Of a stretch of DNA of 64,000 nucleotides, positions 19,254 to 26,429 are shown piece by piece. The stretch lies in assembly GCF_002743335.1 (NCBI RefSeq), contig NZ_PDZB01000015.1, positions 22,536-86,535 of the forward strand. The letters are read 5' to 3'. This stretch comes from Sporosarcina sp. P32b. GTDB taxonomy: Bacteria; Bacillota; Bacilli; Bacillales_A; Planococcaceae. The notes under the pieces are model-generated. The model ran no database searches. It had not been told where the DNA came from and was given only the letters and a program-made list of their open reading frames with translations. How positions within the stretch are numbered: position 1 is the stretch's first letter; each line of letters begins with the position of its first letter. Made by a program: the position numbers and the translations under genes.

Positions 19254-20271
19254 GGACCAGCACCTCCGTCTTCACTTCATTGGCATCAAGGAAAGCAATA
19301 GCTTCCTCGATAACTGCCACGTCCCCTACTAGTTGCAAGACGAGTGTACCGTATGCGCCGTCACGTGTCGTCGAAATATTCCCTTGTACGATGTTGACGT
19401 CGATTGGGAATTTACGAATCAATTCAGCAAGTACCGGCTGCTCTGTACGTTCGCCAATGAAAGCTAGCTTGATCAACTTGCCGTGCGGTGATTCTTCCTG
19501 TAAATGCGTCATCGCCGCGTCCGTATCGCCGGTATCCGTTACTTGCGAGATGAAACGCTTCGTAATATCCGCTTGTGGGGATTGGAAAACATCCAGTACA
19601 TTACCCGCCTCTACTACTTTCCCCGCCTCCATGACCGCTACGCGATGACAGATTTTGCGGATGACGTGCATTTCATGCGTAATCAAAACAATTGTTAGTC
19701 CAAGTCGTTCATTAATATCTGTCAATAAGTCCAGAATAGCATTCGTCGTTTCAGGATCTAGTGCGGACGTTGCTTCATCACAAAGCAATACTTCTGGATC
19801 ATTCGCAAGCGCGCGTGCAATGCCGACACGTTGCTTCTGACCACCTGATAATTGCGATGGATACGCCTGTTCACGGCCCGTCAGTCCAACGAGATCAATC
19901 AATTCCTTCACTTTTTGCTTTCGTGCCGATTTCTTCACGCCAGCAATTTCAAGAGGAAACATAATATTTTCTTCTACCGTTCTTGACCACAGTAGATTAA
20001 AGTGCTGGAAGATCATACTAATTTTCTGACGTGCATCGCGAAGGCCAGAACCTTTTAATGTCGTCATTTCTTGCCCGTGAATCATAATACTGCCGGACGT
20101 AGGTGTTTCAAGACCATTTAATAATCGAATTAATGTACTTTTCCCTGCCCCACTGTAACCGATGACGCCGAAAATTTCTCCCTCTTCGATGGCTAATGTC
20201 ACGTCATCTACCGCGACTATTTCTGAACGGTTCAATTGGAATCTTTTATGAACGTTTGTTAGTTGAATCAT
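19246..20271 (-). CDS. metN: Methionine ABC transporter ATP-binding protein MetN
   Basis: A 341-residue ATPase. Walker A GYSGAGKST (about residues 38-46), signature LSGGQKQRVG, Walker B VLLCDEATSALD and the H-loop TIVLITHEM are present. The C-terminal NIL domain (about residues 265-341) is the methionine-sensing domain that allows trans-inhibition. The open frame extends to 20346 into the repeat leader. The ATG at 20271 with AAGGTGGTG upstream and the MIQLTNVHKRF start fit the family. Confidence 0.95.
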   Translation of the reverse strand: MIQLTNVHKRFQLNRSEIVAVDDVTLAIEEGEIFGVIGYSGAGKSTLIRLLNGLETPTSGSIMIHGQEMTTLKGSGLRDARQKISMIFQHFNLLWSRTVEENIMFPLEIAGVKKSARKQKVKELIDLVGLTGREQAYPSQLSGGQKQRVGIARALANDPEVLLCDEATSALDPETTNAILDLLTDINERLGLTIVLITHEMHVIRKICHRVAVMEAGKVVEAGNVLDVFQSPQADITKRFISQVTDTGDTDAAMTHLQEESPHGKLIKLAFIGERTEQPVLAELIRKFPIDVNIVQGNISTTRDGAYGTLVLQLVGDVAVIEEAIAFLDANEVKTEVLVHD

Positions 20272-20340
20272 TTTCCGCACCACCTTGATTAAGTCTTTTT
20301 GTTGTGTTTTTTGAAAGCTACATGGCGCTTTCCGCTTTTG

Positions 20341-20580
20341 TTTCATCTAGCTTCAGATGCCAGCTCCTCGGGTCGTTTCGATCTTACATTCAAGGCAAAA
20401 AGCACCTTGCTTGTAAGCTCTCCAACGCCTGTCGGAGCTAAACGGCATCTTCCGCTTTTGTTTCGTCCAGCTGCAAGCGCCAGGCTCTCGGGTCGTTTCA
20501 GACTTTACAAAAAGGCAAAGTGCGCCTTTGTGGAAAGTCCTCCAACGCCTGTCGAGCCTACATGGCGCTTTCCGCTTTTG
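20341..20580. repeat. Two exact 120-bp tandem repeat units in the metN leader
   Basis: Units 20341-20460 and 20461-20580 share TTTCRTCYAGCT, the block CTCGGGTCGTTTC, CTCCAACGCCTGTCG and a common end TTCCGCTTTTG. The last 16 bp before 20341 are a third partial unit. Inside each unit are imperfect hairpins (for example GACTTT...AAAGTC in one, CTTACA...TGTAAG in the other). From memory, elements with this core are scattered in intergenic regions of many Bacillales. Confidence 0.75.
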
Positions 20581-20584
20581 TTAA

Positions 20585-20618
20585 TAAAAAAAGCCTTCCT
20601 GCAGACAAGCAGAAAGGC
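20585..20618 (-). terminator. Attenuator terminator of the SAM riboswitch
   Basis: Minus-strand GCCTTTCTGC / GCAGGAAGGC hairpin followed by seven T, directly downstream of the SAM aptamer and upstream of the 120-bp repeats and metN. Confidence 0.9.
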
Positions 20619-20649
20619 CGAACGTATATAGTTATGTACGTTACCATTT

Positions 20650-20756
20650 CTCTCATCTATCAAAGCGTTAGGCTTTGAGTGAATTGGCACCATTTCACAT
20701 ATGTGACGGTTGCCGGGCTTCATAGGGCACTTCCCTCCACCGCTCTTTATAAGAGT
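20650..20756 (-). promoter_or_regulatory. SAM-I riboswitch (S-box) upstream of metNIQ
   Basis: On the minus strand: ACTCTTAT at the 5' side of P1, AAGAGCGGTGGAGGGA, TGCCCTATGAAGCCCGGCAA, then GGTGCCAATTC and GATGAGAG closing P1. All core S-box blocks are in order. SAM binding should favour the terminator at 20585-20618 and switch off methionine uptake. Confidence 0.95.
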
Positions 20757-20778
20757 TACGTATTCAATTGATTAACTA

Positions 20779-20808
20779 CTTATACCATACTTTGATTTCT
20801 TTTGTCAA
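20779..20808 (-). promoter_or_regulatory. Promoter of the metNIQ transcript
   Basis: Minus-strand TTGACA (20803-20808), 18-bp spacer, TATAAG (20779-20784). The -35 box overlaps the yusE stop codon, and the start point falls just before the SAM aptamer. Confidence 0.65.
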
Positions 20809-21104
20809 CTGAGCTTCTCTAGCAGATACGGGACGGATTGAAAGGCGTAAATTTTTTCTAATGGTTGTCCTTTGCGTTGAATGAGTAAACAAGGAACGCT
20901 TTCCACCTCATATTCTATTGCGATGTCTTGGACGTAATTTAAGTCCGCCTTTCCAATCGGTAGTTTCGGGCGCATTGCCTCGATCACCGTAAGCATTTTT
21001 GAAGCGACTGCACACGTTCCACACATCGGTGTATATAAATAAAAAGCGGCTACTTGCTCTGCCGCCTGTGCGCGTTGCCAGTCTTCAATTGTCCAATTAT
21101 TCAT
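20805..21104 (-). CDS. yusE: Thioredoxin-like protein YusE
   Basis: A 99-residue thioredoxin-fold protein with active site CGTC (YTPMCGTCAVASKM) and the cis-proline in VESVPCLLI. It resembles YusE of Bacillus subtilis and lies in the same place, next to yusF and gcvH. Redox partner unknown. The ATG at 21104 has AGGTGG upstream; GTG 21113 would overlap that site. It overlaps yusF by eight bases. No signal peptide, so cytoplasmic. Confidence 0.85.
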   Translation of the reverse strand: MNNWTIEDWQRAQAAEQVAAFYLYTPMCGTCAVASKMLTVIEAMRPKLPIGKADLNYVQDIAIEYEVESVPCLLIQRKGQPLEKIYAFQSVPYLLEKLS

Positions 21105-21450
21105 GTGGTCCACCTGCCAAGTATTTGGAATGTACTTTAAAATTGGCGGCAGCTAAAATGCTAGCCAATAGTTTAATGGGTGTCGTTTCTACTTCGCGGT
21201 AGAGACGATCGGTATATAAATGTCTCGCTTCTGGATACAGTTGTTTGAACAGCTTACGAATGGACTCACCTGACGCGTCCGCATCCATAAAAACAAACAG
21301 GTCCTGCTGCTCATACGGTTCAAGCAGTTCCTCAATATGGTACGCGCTGATGGTGCCATTCGTACAAAGAATCTCTACAGGCTCGGCAAGGATCGGCACT
21401 AGCCGCTTACGATCCGAACCGCCTTCTACAATGAGAACTTTCGGGTCCAT
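21097..21450 (-). CDS. yusF: TOPRIM-domain protein YusF
   Basis: A 117-residue small TOPRIM protein. The TOPRIM glutamate lies in VLIVEGGSDRKRL and the D-x-D motif in LFVFMDADASGESIRK. Such stand-alone TOPRIM proteins (related to the primase and RNase M5 domain) are thought to act on nucleic acid, but YusF has no proven activity. It overlaps yusE at its 3' end; gcvH is upstream with a terminator between them. Synteny with Bacillus subtilis supports the name. Confidence 0.85.
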   Translation of the reverse strand: MDPKVLIVEGGSDRKRLVPILAEPVEILCTNGTISAYHIEELLEPYEQQDLFVFMDADASGESIRKLFKQLYPEARHLYTDRLYREVETTPIKLLASILAAANFKVHSKYLAGGPHE

Positions 21451-21470
21451 CCTGTTTCCTCCTAGCGTGT

Positions 21471-21501
21471 AAAAAAAGCACTGGGACGTTCCAGCGCTTT
21501 T
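21471..21501 (-). terminator. Terminator after gcvH
   Basis: AAAAGCRCTGG...CCAGYGCTTTT hairpin with a U-run on the minus strand, 12 bp after the gcvH stop and before yusF. Confidence 0.8.
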
Positions 21502-21512
21502 CTTTTAGAATA

Positions 21513-21893
21513 TTATTCAGCTGTCATTTCTTCGTACTGCTCAGCCGTCATTAACTCATCTAATTCAGCTTTGTTATCGATTTCAACTACTACCATCCAT
21601 GCACCTTCGTATGGAGATTCGTTAACCAATTCAGGGCTGTCTTCAAGGTTTTCGTTCACTTCTACAACTTTACCAGTTAGTGGAGCATACAACTCAGAAA
21701 CAGTTTTCACTGATTCAACACTTCCGAAAGGCTCGTCTGATTTTAATTGATCTCCAACTTGTGGAAGCTCAACGAATACGATATCCCCTAGTTCAGACTG
21801 TGCGAAATGTGTGATTCCAATACGGTATTTACCGTCTTCTTCTTTAACCCATTCGTGCTCTTCTGAATAACGTAAATCTTTTGGTGTGCTCAT
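21513..21893 (-). CDS. gcvH: Glycine cleavage system H protein
   Basis: A 126-residue lipoyl carrier protein of the glycine cleavage system. The lipoyl lysine lies in [18 protein letters not shown] near residue 62, and the conserved HEWV and [11 protein letters not shown] motifs are present. Besides glycine cleavage, GcvH of Bacillales hands lipoyl groups to other enzymes, which fits its stand-alone position away from gcvT and gcvP. RBS GGAGG upstream of ATG 21893. Confidence 0.97.
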   Translation of the reverse strand: MSTPKDLRYSEEHEWVKEEDGKYRIGITHFAQSELGDIVFVELPQVGDQLKSDEPFGSVESVKTVSELYAPLTGKVVEVNENLEDSPELVNESPYEGAWMVVVEIDNKAELDELMTAEQYEEMTAE

Positions 21894-21969
21894 GTCGTTA
21901 CCTCCAAAAATATAATAGTTAATCTACCTTTAGTTTGCCATAGTTCCCGCATAAAGACAAGATTCTAGA

Positions 21970-22329
21970 TCACTTCTTCCACGTTTCTGTGAAGGTTGTT
22001 TCATTAAATCCGACGGTTACTTTTTGGTTGTCAGAAACGATTGGGCGTTTAATGAGCATCCCATCTGAAGCGAGGAGCGCGATCTTTTCGTCGTCTGTCA
22101 GGGTAGGTAGTTTGTCTTTCAAATTGAGCTCGCGATATTTCATGCCGCTTGTGTTGAAGAACTTCTTCATTTCGAGCCCGGAGTTTGCGATCATGCTACG
22201 AAGGTCGTCTTCGCTCGGTGGTTGTTCGGCAATGTTGTGTTCTTCGAATGAAATCCCCTCGTTCTCGAGCCATTTCTTCGCTTTGCGGCATGTGGTACAT
22301 TTCGGATAGCCGTAGTATGTGATAGTCAT
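21970..22329 (-). CDS. yusI: ArsC/Spx-family protein YusI
   Basis: A 119-residue thioredoxin-fold protein of the ArsC/Spx/YffB group. The N-terminal motif is YPKCTTCRKAKKWLE with the redox Cys pair C11-x-x-C14. The RPIVSD segment in the C-terminal half corresponds to the usual ArsC-family RP motif. Genuine arsenate reductase activity is unlikely in this subgroup. The position next to gcvH and the fad genes matches yusI of Bacillus subtilis. Confidence 0.87.
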   Translation of the reverse strand: MTITYYGYPKCTTCRKAKKWLENEGISFEEHNIAEQPPSEDDLRSMIANSGLEMKKFFNTSGMKYRELNLKDKLPTLTDDEKIALLASDGMLIKRPIVSDNQKVTVGFNETTFTETWKK

Positions 22330-22369
22330 AGTCGTAATCCTCCTTTTTTTTCAGTATAGCAAATAAAGG

Positions 22370-23293
22370 CGTGTGGGTACTAGCTAAGCGCAAGAAGAAG
22401 GTGGCATGGGGTTGGGGTAGGAATTTGCGCTTCGGAGGGGACGCGTTCTGGAGGGCGGGCGGTGAACCACACCCCTTCGCTTCGCTCGCAGGGTGTTTCA
22501 CCTGTCCCGCTGATCCTCCCAGAGTCGCCCCTCCTAGTGCAAAAATGTGCTCCTAACGCTTCGCTTTTACTCGCAAAAGCCGTCCTTCGCTACGGCTCTC
22601 GCTCCAATTCCTTGCAATGTGAGTGGGTGATACTTTTTGTTGTGCATTAAAGTTAGGATTGTAATTGAACTTGAACTTGAGCCCTAGCACTTGAACTTAA
22701 ATAAGTTAAAATAAAACAATTCGTTACATACAATCTACAGTGAGTGAACTAAGTACTCATACTATCAACGTAGGATGGAAGCGGAAGTTGGGGCGACTCC
22801 CGATGGATCAGCTCGAAAGGAGAGACAACCAAAAGAGAGCGCAGCGAACTGGTTGGCTCACCGAGAGCCCATGGGAAAGCGTCCCCCAACTGGAGCTTCC
22901 ATCCCGAACCACTCACACTCGACACTTACACCTGAACTTGAACTTGAACTTGAACTTGCACTTGCACTTGCACTTGTACTTGTACTTGTACTTGTACTTG
23001 AACTTGAATCTGAATAAGTTAAACCACAATAACACCTAACACACTATCGGCAGTAAGTGATCCAAGTACTCGTACTCTCAATGTAGGAGGGAAGCGGAAG
23101 TTGGGGGCGAAGTGCAAAGATGTGCTCCTAACGCTTCGCTTTTACTCGCAAAAGCCGTTCTTCGTAACGGCTCTTCCCGCAGGATCAGCCCGATCAGGTG
23201 AGACAACCAAAAAGGAGCACAGCGACTTGGTTGGCTCACCGCGGGCCCATGGGAAAGCGTCCCCCAACTGGAGCTTCCATCCCGAACCACTCA
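22370..23293. repeat. Mosaic of intergenic repeats between yusI and fadE
   Basis: One kilobase without a convincing gene. It holds two direct copies of a unit running from GTGAGTGA to GAACCACTCAC (22739-22917 and 23053-23293), and a diverged inverted copy at about 22430-22535. A 64-bp segment (22538-22603) recurs at 23110-23174, inserted into the second direct unit. A hexamer tract (22931-23014) separates the direct units. Short frames here are by-products of the repeats. Confidence 0.75.
22931..23014. repeat. Hexanucleotide tandem repeat CTTGNA, 14 units
   Basis: Fourteen 6-bp units: CTTGAA, CTTGCA and CTTGTA variants in homogeneous blocks (4, 3, 4, 3), the outer ones slightly degenerate. 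Open in several frames on both strands, giving alternating Leu-X peptides, but without ribosome site or context for a gene. Confidence 0.85.
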
Positions 23294-23352
23294 CAAATTC
23301 ACTCACTACTCCCAAACACTCGCTTTTGAACTTAAACAATTCCAGAAACAAC

Positions 23353-23380
23353 AAAAAACGCCCCACATTGGAGGCGTTTT
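23353..23380 (-). terminator. Terminator of the fadNAE operon
   Basis: Minus-strand AAAACGCC...GGGCGTTTTTT hairpin 14 bp after the fadE stop codon. Confidence 0.85.
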
Positions 23381-23393
23381 GTCTAAGCTATGA

Positions 23394-25193
23394 TTAAACG
23401 ATATACTTCTCTGCTTCGATCAGCTTCACTGACGCTTCACGCTTCTTCGCAATCAAGTTATACGGATTGTTACGAGTCAACTTACGCAACGCCGAAATCA
23501 TCATGCGCTGGTTGTCGCCGTCGACCGCTGCAAGCAATGTTTCTTTTGCTGCCGCTTCGATACGTCCGAACGCTTCTTGACAGAAGATCTGTGTATAAAG
23601 AAGCTTTTGGTTCTCTTTCTCTTCACCATTCTTGTTGATCGCCTTCTCCGTACGAAGCAATGCAGACTCCATACCGAATAGATCATTCGCAATATCTGCG
23701 ATGTTCACAAGAATTTCTTGCTCCTGATCCAACTTCGTGCCATAACGCTGTGCTGCAAGTCCTGCAACCAAGATACCGATCTTCTTCGCGTTCTTCACAA
23801 GCGCCTTCTCTTGAGCCAATGCTTCGTCGCCCACTTCTTCCGGCATAAGCATTAACAACTCTTCTTGTAATGCTTGTGCTTGTTGAAGCAATGGTAATTC
23901 GCCTTTCATTGCTTTCTTCAAGAATGTGCCTGGAACGATCATACGGTTGATTTCATTCGTTCCTTCGAAGATACGGTTAATACGTGAGTCACGATAGATA
24001 CGCTCTACTTCGTACTCAGCCATGAAGCCATAACCACCATGAATTTGAACCGCTTCGTCAGAGATGTAATCCAACACTTCTGAACCTACTACTTTATTGA
24101 TAGAACATTCAATTGCGTATTCAGCAATGGAAGCCGCCACTTTTGCGCCGTCTTTTTGCTCTTCAGGGCTCATCGCCGCGTTACGCTCTTCGAAGTATCC
24201 TACTGTACGATAGATCAAGCTTTCTGTTGCGTACAACATAGAAGCCATCGTACCGAACTTTTCTTTTGTTAAGTTGAATGAAGAAATCGGTGTGTCGAAC
24301 TGCTTACGCTGATTCGCATATTTGATAGCTAATTCAAGTGCACGCTTCGATCCGCCGATTGTACCTACTCCAAGCTTGTAACGACCGATGTTTAGAATGT
24401 TGAACGCGATCACGTGTCCACGACCAATTTCACCTAATAAGTTTTCAACAGGTACTTCTGCGTCTTCTAGAATCAACGTACGTGTAGAAGATGATTTGAT
24501 ACCCATTTTCTTCTCTTCCGGTCCTACTGAAACGCCCGGATACTCTTTTTCAACGATAAATGCTGTGAATTTGTCGCCATCTACTTTTGCGTAGACTACG
24601 AAGACATCAGCAAATGCAGAGTTCGTGATCCACTGTTTTTCACCGTTCAGTACATAGTGTGTACCTGCAGCGTTTAATTTAGCAGTTGTCTTCGCGCCTA
24701 ATGCGTCTGATCCTGAGCTTGGCTCTGTCAATGCATAAGCGGAAATTTTCGCTCCACTTGCGGAGTTTGGCAAGTACTTCATTTTCTGCTCATGGTTACC
24801 GAATAATACAATCGGCAATGTACCGATTCCTACGTGCGCTCCGTGAGTGATTGAGAAGCCGCCTGCTACTGATAATTTCTCCGCAATCAATGCAGATGAA
24901 ATCTTATCTAGTGCAAGTCCTTCATACTCTTCTGGAATGTCTGCTGCTAGAAGACCTAGATCTCCAGCTTTCTTCAGCAATGTTACAGAGTTCTCAAATT
25001 CATGGTTCTCTAGCTTTTCAATTAACGGTGTTACGTCATTTTTAACATACTCTTCCGTTGTTTTAGCAATCATCTTTTGCTCATCTGTGAAATCCTCTGG
25101 TGTGAAAACGCGATTAGCGTCCATATCCTCAGTTAAAAATGCCCCACCTTTTACGAATTCAGTCATAGTTGTTCCCTCCATAGCTTTAGTCAT
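23394..25193 (-). CDS. fadE: Acyl-CoA dehydrogenase FadE
   Basis: A 599-residue FAD-dependent acyl-CoA dehydrogenase, first oxidation step of fatty-acid beta-oxidation. Motifs: YALTEPSSGSDA and EKQWITNSAFAD in the FAD-binding middle domain, the catalytic-region QIHGGYGFMAEYEVERIYRDSRI, and a C-terminal extension of about 190 residues beyond the usual 400, as in the YusJ/FadE type. ATG 25193 follows GGGGGA; a second in-frame ATG at 25166 also has a perfect GGAGGG site, so the start is uncertain by nine codons. Last gene of fadN-fadA-fadE. Confidence 0.95.
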   Translation of the reverse strand: MTKAMEGTTMTEFVKGGAFLTEDMDANRVFTPEDFTDEQKMIAKTTEEYVKNDVTPLIEKLENHEFENSVTLLKKAGDLGLLAADIPEEYEGLALDKISSALIAEKLSVAGGFSITHGAHVGIGTLPIVLFGNHEQKMKYLPNSASGAKISAYALTEPSSGSDALGAKTTAKLNAAGTHYVLNGEKQWITNSAFADVFVVYAKVDGDKFTAFIVEKEYPGVSVGPEEKKMGIKSSSTRTLILEDAEVPVENLLGEIGRGHVIAFNILNIGRYKLGVGTIGGSKRALELAIKYANQRKQFDTPISSFNLTKEKFGTMASMLYATESLIYRTVGYFEERNAAMSPEEQKDGAKVAASIAEYAIECSINKVVGSEVLDYISDEAVQIHGGYGFMAEYEVERIYRDSRINRIFEGTNEINRMIVPGTFLKKAMKGELPLLQQAQALQEELLMLMPEEVGDEALAQEKALVKNAKKIGILVAGLAAQRYGTKLDQEQEILVNIADIANDLFGMESALLRTEKAINKNGEEKENQKLLYTQIFCQEAFGRIEAAAKETLLAAVDGDNQRMMISALRKLTRNNPYNLIAKKREASVKLIEAEKYIV

Positions 25194-25226
25194 TTAATTT
25201 CCCCCTATTGTTTGTCTGTTTTATTT

Positions 25227-26402
25227 TTATAGAACTTCGAACACTCCAGCTGCTCCCATTCCGCCACCGATACACATCGTGACGACACCGTACTTTTTGC
25301 CTTGGCGTTTCAATTCATTAATTAATTTCAAAGTTAAAATAGTTCCTGTCGCGCCTAGTGGATGACCTGATGAAATCGCTCCACCATTGACGTTCACTTT
25401 ATCCGTATCCAGTCCAAGTTCGCGAATCACTGCGAGTGACTGAGATGCGAATGCTTCATTGAGCTCGAACAGATCGATGTCTTCAATAGATAGACCTGCT
25501 AGTTTCAAAGCTTTTGGAACAGCTACAATCGGTCCAATCCCCATCACTTCTGGTGGAACGCCGCCTACTGCGAATGAAAGGAATTTTGCCATTGGCTTCA
25601 AGCCGCGCCCTTCAGCAACTTCTCGATCCATTAATAAAACCATTCCTGCACCGTCAGATGTTTGTGACGCGTTTCCAGCTGTGACAGAACCTGTCGCTGA
25701 GAAGGCCGGACGTAATTTCCCCAGAATCTCAGTCGTCGTACCTGGTCGTACGCCTTCATCCATTTCGAATAAAACCGTTTTTTCCTGATACTTGCCATCT
25801 GCATCGACAAAACGCTTCGTTACTTCAACTGGTACAATCTCATCGACAAATTTGTTTTCTTTGATTGCCGCTTGCGTACGTTTATGAGATTCAACCGCGA
25901 ACGCGTCCTGATCTTCACGAGAGATGCCATACTTTTGCGCCACTTGCTCCGCTGTATGTCCCATTCCCATGTAGTATTCAGGTGCTTCTTCCGCCAGTTT
26001 AAAGTTCGGACGAATTGTATTTCCCATCATCGGGACCATACTCATCGATTCAACGCCACCCGCTAGAACTGCTTCCGAGTGACCTAGCATGATGCGTTCT
26101 GCCGCATAAGCAATCGACTGCAAACCGGATGAACAAAAACGGTTGACCGTTACAGCCGGTGTGGTATCTGGCAATCCTGCCAACGCGCCAATATTACGCG
26201 CTACGTTCATGCCTTGCTCCGCTTCTGGCATGGCACAACCGATGATTAAATCATCGATTGGTCCATCATAATTTCCTGCACGCTTCAATGTTTCCTTTAT
26301 AGTCAACGCCCCTAAATCATCCGGACGTACAGTTGCCAAAGAACCTTTTCCTGCTTTTCCAATCGGTGTTCGAGCACCGGCTACAATTACTGCTTCGCGC
26401 AT
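25227..26402 (-). CDS. fadA: Acetyl-CoA acyltransferase (3-ketoacyl-CoA thiolase) FadA
   Basis: A 391-residue thiolase that cleaves 3-ketoacyl-CoA with CoA to release acetyl-CoA. The nucleophilic Cys lies in VNRFCSSGLQS near residue 91; GGAISSGHPLGATG carries the active-site His and CIGGGMGAAG the second Cys. Length and motifs are complete. It sits 27 nt after fadN and 33 nt before fadE. Confidence 0.96.
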   Translation of the reverse strand: MREAVIVAGARTPIGKAGKGSLATVRPDDLGALTIKETLKRAGNYDGPIDDLIIGCAMPEAEQGMNVARNIGALAGLPDTTPAVTVNRFCSSGLQSIAYAAERIMLGHSEAVLAGGVESMSMVPMMGNTIRPNFKLAEEAPEYYMGMGHTAEQVAQKYGISREDQDAFAVESHKRTQAAIKENKFVDEIVPVEVTKRFVDADGKYQEKTVLFEMDEGVRPGTTTEILGKLRPAFSATGSVTAGNASQTSDGAGMVLLMDREVAEGRGLKPMAKFLSFAVGGVPPEVMGIGPIVAVPKALKLAGLSIEDIDLFELNEAFASQSLAVIRELGLDTDKVNVNGGAISSGHPLGATGTILTLKLINELKRQGKKYGVVTMCIGGGMGAAGVFEVL

Positions 26403-26429
26403 TCTGTTTCCTCCTTTAGCTATCTCTCA

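Noticed and set aside
22740..23039. Open frames giving long alternating Leu-Asn/His/Tyr or Leu-Glu/Ala/Val peptides
   Set aside because: They are by-products of the CTTGNA hexamer tract, which is open in several frames. No ribosome site and no conserved context.
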